9,867 nt of DNA, taken from JBDSKH01 sp050245915 (GTDB lineage Bacteria > Actinomycetota > Actinomycetes > Actinomycetales > Microbacteriaceae). The stretch is taken from assembly GCA_050245915.1 (NCBI GenBank), contig JBFWWZ010000068.1, positions 1 to 9,867 on the forward strand. The letters are read 5' to 3'. Both the position numbers and the translations under genes were made by a program. Positions 6,343 to 9,867 of the stretch are shown piece after piece. A model generated the notes under the pieces. It was given only the letters and a program-made list of their open reading frames with translations, did no database searches and was not told where the DNA came from. Each line of letters starts with the position of its first letter. Positions within the stretch are counted from its first letter, which is position 1.

Positions 6343-7387
6343 CGAGGATCGTGGCTGATGGATCGACATCGGGTGCCCAAGCAAGGGTCGGCAGGTCAGC
6401 GCTTTCCAGTCCCGCGAGTTCGAGCGCAGCCTGTCCCGACAGATGCGAAGAGTTGATGGACTGCCCGTTTGCGACTGCCGCGTAGAACTGTGCGGCGTAG
6501 TTGATCGCATCGGCGTCTTCGATGCTGTCGGCCATCCCGATCGCGAACGGCACGACTTGAGCCACCAGGTCGTCGATCTGGGCTGCGGAGCGACACGAGT
6601 TCAGCAGGACGAGGAGCGGAGGATCGTCGGTTGCGCTGATCGCGCGTGCGAAGGCTCGCGCCGTCACGATCACTCCCTCGTGGGGTTCGTCTGCTTCATC
6701 CTCAAAGACGATCAGGTCGTCGTTGCTGTGGCCCGAGAAGTGGACCACGTGAGGGCGGAACTTCGTGATGCCGTCCAGCAAGTCAGCCGTGGTTGCTGCT
6801 GGCCGCACATCGAGTTCGATCTGGTCACGATGCAAAGCCGACTCGACCGCTGCCCGGATGCGCTTCTGCTCCCTTCCAACGCGGAGGTCACCTTCGGCCG
6901 AAGCACCCAGCATGAGCACTCTGAGCTTCTCCGGCTTGGGCGCTGGGAGCTGACGCAGCGCGTGGCTGACGGCTACCTCGGCACCGCTGATCCGCGACTC
7001 AAGCTGGGCACGTTCAGCCGCCGCCCGCCGGTCGGCACGCTGCTGCTCGCTCTTTCGGCGTCTCTCGGCGGCATCGGCCTCCGACTGTTCGGCGCGGGAG
7101 AGCTTGGTCTGTAGCGCGGCCTCGTCCTTCGCGTAGCCGGCTGCCCGTGTCTGCCAGCGGCTGGCCTCCTTGCCCGCAGTCTCCGCTTCCTTCTCTCGGC
7201 GCTCGGCGTCCCGCAACTTGCTGCTGCGGGTGGAACTGCTCGTCGTCTTTGCGGCAGCCTGCCGCGCCTTGGCGGCATCGGCTCGCTTCGAGGACTCCTT
7301 CGACCGGTACTCACCCGCCTTCTTGTCCGCGTCGATCCGCTGTTTGCGCTTGCGGTCAAGCTGTCCTCGGTACTGACTTGCGCTCAC
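6326..7387 (-). CDS. Coiled-coil CHAT-domain (caspase-like) putative protease
   Basis: 353 residues from GTG 7387, which has AGGAG 9 nt upstream; the longer ATG frame from 7423 has no ribosome site. Residues about 8-140 are highly charged and rich in K, R, E, A and Q with almost no hydrophobic core, indicating a long coiled coil. Residues about 153-353 form a CHAT-like domain: LRVLMLGAS strand (155-163), HVVHFSGHS with candidate catalytic H220, and LLVLLNSCRSA with candidate catalytic C265, followed by AIGM and a helical end. His-Gly then Cys is the caspase/CHAT dyad. No transmembrane segment or signal is seen, so it is probably cytosolic. It lies antisense within the transfer operon, converging on SCO6880 with a 2-nt gap and divergent from the 7503 gene. 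Substrate and partner are unknown. CHAT proteases serve as effectors in several bacterial defence systems; a role in defence, cell killing or transfer control is inference. Confidence 0.8.
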   Translation of the reverse strand: MSASQYRGQLDRKRKQRIDADKKAGEYRSKESSKRADAAKARQAAAKTTSSSTRSSKLRDAERREKEAETAGKEASRWQTRAAGYAKDEAALQTKLSRAEQSEADAAERRRKSEQQRADRRAAAERAQLESRISGAEVAVSHALRQLPAPKPEKLRVLMLGASAEGDLRVGREQKRIRAAVESALHRDQIELDVRPAATTADLLDGITKFRPHVVHFSGHSNDDLIVFEDEADEPHEGVIVTARAFARAISATDDPPLLVLLNSCRSAAQIDDLVAQVVPFAIGMADSIEDADAINYAAQFYAAVANGQSINSSHLSGQAALELAGLESADLPTLAWAPDVDPSATILVSPEG

Positions 7388-7461
7388 TCTGTCGTGCTCC
7401 TGCCTCGTTTGCCCTCGTGTCATCTACAACGCTAGGCCGCACCACCGACATTTTCCGTTCG

Positions 7462-7498
7462 CTGGTGCGCACCTCCCCGTCATACGGCACCAGGAGGT
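7462..7498 (+). promoter_or_regulatory. Leader with alternative hairpins over the ribosome site of the 7503 gene
   Basis: Two overlapping folds are visible in rightward RNA. In one, CTGGTGC (7462-7468) pairs with GCACCAG (7487-7493). In the other, ACCTCC (7471-7476) pairs with GGAGGT (7493-7498), which is the Shine-Dalgarno itself, stacked on an inner CCGT-cat-ACGG hairpin (7477-7487) with a 5-nt bulge. Another GCACCA at 7439-7444 and the 10-bp palindrome GGTGCGCACC (7464-7473) lie in the same 115-bp divergent gap, so some of the symmetry could instead be a protein operator. No clear promoter was identified in the gap. Confidence 0.4.
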
Positions 7499-7502
7499 CA
7501 CC

Positions 7503-8333
7503 ATGCCTACGTTCTTCGATTCGACTGCCGACGCCGCCGAGGCGTCCGAAGCCTTGCGCGGCCTCGCGCACGCGAGCCGGGGCTTCGATCAGCCCGCCGA
7601 GATGTACGGGGTGATCGGTGATCTGTCCTCGGGCATGCGCTCGCTGCGGCAGGCGCTCGACCAGATCGCCGATGTTCACGAGCGCAAGGCCGCGCACGCG
7701 TTCAACGACGCCGGAAGCCACGAGGCAGGCGTGCGGGAGGCGCTCGCTGCTGCGGAAGAGTTGCGTCAGGCCGCGAACCTCGTCGACCGGGCCCACGACC
7801 GGCTCGCGGAAGGCTTCATCGCCGCGGGGCGGATCGCCTGGCACCCCGAGCCCGCCGTCGAGGAGGTCATGCCGTCGCGGTGGGTCAGCGTGGTGTTCCT
7901 CCAGGGCGAGGAGGCCGACCGGCCGTTGCACATCCTGGGCGAGCTGGGACACGTGGATGCGGTGGACTTCCTCGCGCAGTGGGACTACGGCGACGAGACC
8001 ACCCATGCCGCGCTGGAGAACGGCTACGTCTACAACGAGCCCGGCGAGGGCACCAATGACCGGGTGGCGCTCTCGGGCGACTACGCGCTGGTCGTGAACC
8101 CGCACGTCGGCTACGTCTCGCTGCTGCGCCGCTACACCGAACCGGAGGCAGCGCCCCAGGACGCCGAACAGATCGAGTCCCCACCGGCACAGGCCGAGCC
8201 GGAACTGCTGGTGTCATACTCGTCGCCCGGTGCCCCGGAGCGAGCCGACGTGCCGACGGCGAAGCGGGATGGGTCGTGGTTCGAGCCGGCCAAGATCACG
8301 GCGGTCAAGCAGGCGCGGGGGCTGGTGCGGTGA
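7503..8333 (+). CDS. Two-module protein of unknown function in the transfer operon
   Basis: 276 residues; ATG 7503 has an ideal AGGAGG (7492-7497) 5 nt upstream. I do not recognise a characterised family. Residues 1-112 are predicted helical and Ala/Leu/Glu-rich with no membrane segment (ADAAEASEALRGLAHASRGF; VRSL-like repeats of amphipathic helices), ending GRIAWHPEP. Residues about 123-212 look like a separate compact alpha/beta domain (SRWVSVVFLQGEEADR, AQWDYGDETTHAALENGYVY, SGDYALVVNPHVGYVSLLRRY). A Pro/Glu-rich linker (213-255) and a short basic end follow. An in-frame ATG at 7869 (M123), right at the module boundary, is preceded by AGGAGG at 7861-7866, suggesting an old gene fusion or an internal start. 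The gene's stop overlaps the GTG of the VirB4-type gene by 3 bases in a GTGA arrangement, so it is translationally coupled with that ATPase gene and probably contributes to transfer. Confidence 0.75.
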   Translation: MPTFFDSTADAAEASEALRGLAHASRGFDQPAEMYGVIGDLSSGMRSLRQALDQIADVHERKAAHAFNDAGSHEAGVREALAAAEELRQAANLVDRAHDRLAEGFIAAGRIAWHPEPAVEEVMPSRWVSVVFLQGEEADRPLHILGELGHVDAVDFLAQWDYGDETTHAALENGYVYNEPGEGTNDRVALSGDYALVVNPHVGYVSLLRRYTEPEAAPQDAEQIESPPAQAEPELLVSYSSPGAPERADVPTAKRDGSWFEPAKITAVKQARGLVR

Positions 8334-9814
8334 CCGAGGATCGCGCGCGGCTGCACACCGCTGTCCTGGTGGCACCGTCGAAGGAACGGCGCAAGCTCCG
8401 CAAGCAGCGCCGCAAGGCCGAGGGGAGGCTCCACGCCGAGCAGCGGAAGACTGCGCTCGCCGCTGCGAAGGCGAAGGCCGAGGAGGAGCGTGCCGAGCGC
8501 CGCGCGACGGTCTACCTGCCGAAGGCCGGTGAGCCGGGTGCTGCGCGGCTGCGCACTCCGGGCCGGTTCCATCTGACGCGGCATCAGGACACGTCGGCGA
8601 CGCTGGCGGGCGCGTACCCGTTCGTCGCCGAGGGCGGTCTCGGCGCCGACGGCGTGTTCGTCGGCCAAGACCTCTACTCGGGCGGCAGTTTCGTCTACGA
8701 CCCGTGGGTGCTCTACGCACGCGGCATCATCACCGCACCCAACGTGGTGCTGGCCGGGATCGTCGGCTCCGGCAAGTCATCGCTGGCCAAGTCCCTCTAC
8801 ACGCGCTCGCTACCGTTCGGACGGCGCGTATACGTGCCCGGCGACCCGAAGGGCGAACACACCGCCGTCGCCAACGCCGTCGGCGGACGCGCCATCGTCC
8901 TCGGCCACGGCCTCAACACGCGCCTGAATCCGCTCGACGAAGGCCACCGGCCCAGCGGTCTCTCGGATGAGCAATGGGCGTCCACTGTCGCAGCCCGACG
9001 GCGTGACCTAATCGGCGCACTCGCGGAGACCGTGCTCGCGCGCGGCTTGTCGCCGTTGGAGCACACCGCGATCGACATCGCCCTGACCCAGACCATGCGG
9101 GAGAACGACGTGCCGATCCTGCCGATGATCGTTGACCGCATCCTCGCCCCGAGCGCGGATGCCGACGGCCGGTTGGCCGAGGACGGCAGGCTCGTCGGCC
9201 ACGCGCTGCGCCGTCTCGTGGCCGGCGACCTGGCCGGACTGTTCGACGGGCCTTCGACGGTCGCGTTCGACCCGTCGCTGCCGATGATCTCGCTCGACCT
9301 CTCGCGCGTCACCGAGAACTCGACGCTCATTTCGGTGTTGATGACGTGCTCGTCGGCGTGGATGGAGTCCGCGCTGCTCGACCCGAACGGTGGACAGCGG
9401 TGGGTGATCTACGACGAGGCCTGGCGGCTCATGTCCCATCCCGCGCTGCTGCGGCGGATGGATGCGCACTGGCGACTCGCGCGGCACTACGGGATCGCGA
9501 ACATGCTGATCTTCCACAAGCTCACCGACCTCGACAACGTGGGCGACCAAGGCTCAGCCATGCGCTCCCTGGCGAACTCACTACTCGCGAACGCGGAAAC
9601 GCGGATCGTGTACCGGCAGGAGTCCGACCAGCTCGGACCGACCGCGACCGCCCTCGGTCTGACCGGCACGGAGCAGCAGCTCTTGCCGAACCTCGGCGTC
9701 GGCCAAGGGCTGTGGCGGATCAAGGCCAGGAGCTTCGTCTGCCAGCACCAACTCCACCCCGACGAACTCGCCCTGTTCGACACCAGCAGCCGCGCCGCAG
9801 GAGGACACCGATGA
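8330..9814 (+). CDS. VirB4-type conjugation ATPase (motor half)
   Basis: 494 residues from GTG 8330, overlapping the preceding stop (GTGA); a longer frame from ATG 8276 would run deep into the upstream gene. Residues about 15-62 are strongly basic and helical. A VirB4-like lead-in follows (DTSATLAGAYPFVAE, GVFVGQDLYSGG), then Walker A GIVGSGKSS starting at residue 143, a conserved GDPKGE segment (171-176), and Walker B VIYDEAW with D362 and E363. The C-terminal part, with QLGPTATALGLTGTEQQLL and GVGQGLWRIKARSF, matches VirB4/TraC-like C-termini. It should power substrate or pilus assembly through the T4SS at the cytoplasmic membrane. At 494 residues it is much shorter than canonical VirB4 (about 800) because the N-terminal domain is missing; SCO6880 probably supplies it. 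The stop overlaps the next ATG (ATGA), continuing the operon. Confidence 0.9.
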   Translation: MTEDRARLHTAVLVAPSKERRKLRKQRRKAEGRLHAEQRKTALAAAKAKAEEERAERRATVYLPKAGEPGAARLRTPGRFHLTRHQDTSATLAGAYPFVAEGGLGADGVFVGQDLYSGGSFVYDPWVLYARGIITAPNVVLAGIVGSGKSSLAKSLYTRSLPFGRRVYVPGDPKGEHTAVANAVGGRAIVLGHGLNTRLNPLDEGHRPSGLSDEQWASTVAARRRDLIGALAETVLARGLSPLEHTAIDIALTQTMRENDVPILPMIVDRILAPSADADGRLAEDGRLVGHALRRLVAGDLAGLFDGPSTVAFDPSLPMISLDLSRVTENSTLISVLMTCSSAWMESALLDPNGGQRWVIYDEAWRLMSHPALLRRMDAHWRLARHYGIANMLIFHKLTDLDNVGDQGSAMRSLANSLLANAETRIVYRQESDQLGPTATALGLTGTEQQLLPNLGVGQGLWRIKARSFVCQHQLHPDELALFDTSSRAAGGHR

Positions 9815-9867
9815 ACCTCACCGGCCCGCGCCGATCCACCCCGAACGAAGACGATGCCACGGCTCCT
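9811..9867 (+). CDS. Start of a further transfer-operon gene (truncated by window end)
   Basis: Nineteen codons, reading MNLTGPRRSTPNEDDATAP, run to the window edge. ATG 9811 overlaps the ATPase stop as ATGA and is preceded by AGGAGG (9799-9804) at 6 nt, so a genuine coupled start is likely. The visible residues are polar and disordered-looking and do not identify a family. Confidence 0.65.
   Translation, partial: MNLTGPRRSTPNEDDATAP

Noticed and set aside
7388..7423. ATG 7423 as the start of the CHAT protein
   Set aside because: No ribosome site precedes it, while GTG 7387 has AGGAG at 9 nt and begins right at the conserved-looking SASQYRGQLDRKRKQ segment.

Overview
The window is high-GC DNA of actinobacterial character. 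It looks like part of an integrative/conjugative element (ICE) or conjugative plasmid carrying a mercury-resistance segment. This rests on codon use, GTG starts, AGGAGG-type ribosome sites and recognisable actinobacterial transfer families (DUF6112, TrbL-like, SCO6880/PrgI-type, VirB4-type ATPase). No integrase, relaxase, origin, att site, tRNA or CRISPR array is visible, so the element type is inferred from its transfer genes.

Layout. (1) 1-1658: a divergent mercury module. A mercuric reductase gene (merA, leftward, cut by the window edge) faces a MerR-family regulator gene (merR, rightward). A perfect 8-bp dyad lies inside a 20-bp-spaced promoter, the classic MerR architecture. (2) 1659-3451: two paralogous DUF6112 membrane-protein genes (rightward) with a leftward Ymh/TIGR02391-type gene between them, which carries a HEPN-like RNVTTH motif. 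(3) 3483-6323: a TrbL/VirB6-like polytopic channel protein and an SCO6880-family protein, closely spaced in one operon. (4) 6326-7387: a second leftward gene, a coiled-coil plus CHAT (caspase-like) putative protease, ending 2 nt from the SCO6880 stop. (5) 7503-9867: the rightward transfer operon resumes with a two-module protein of unknown function, a VirB4-type ATPase (GTGA overlap) and the first 19 codons of a further gene (ATGA overlap).

How the parts fit. The rightward genes encode the membrane and motor core of a type IV secretion system. SCO6880 appears to supply a PrgI-like membrane anchor plus the N-terminal half of VirB4, and the 8330-9814 gene supplies the ATPase half. This would be a split VirB4 with other genes lying between its halves. 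The transfer operon is interrupted twice by leftward genes whose families (HEPN-like nuclease, CHAT protease) are typical of defence or abortive-infection effectors. The first rightward gene preceding one interruption and the first one following the other both have leaders that can fold over their own Shine-Dalgarno sites. The combination of split motor, two antisense effector-type genes and structured leaders is the most interesting aspect of the window. A joint function for the two effector genes is a hypothesis only.
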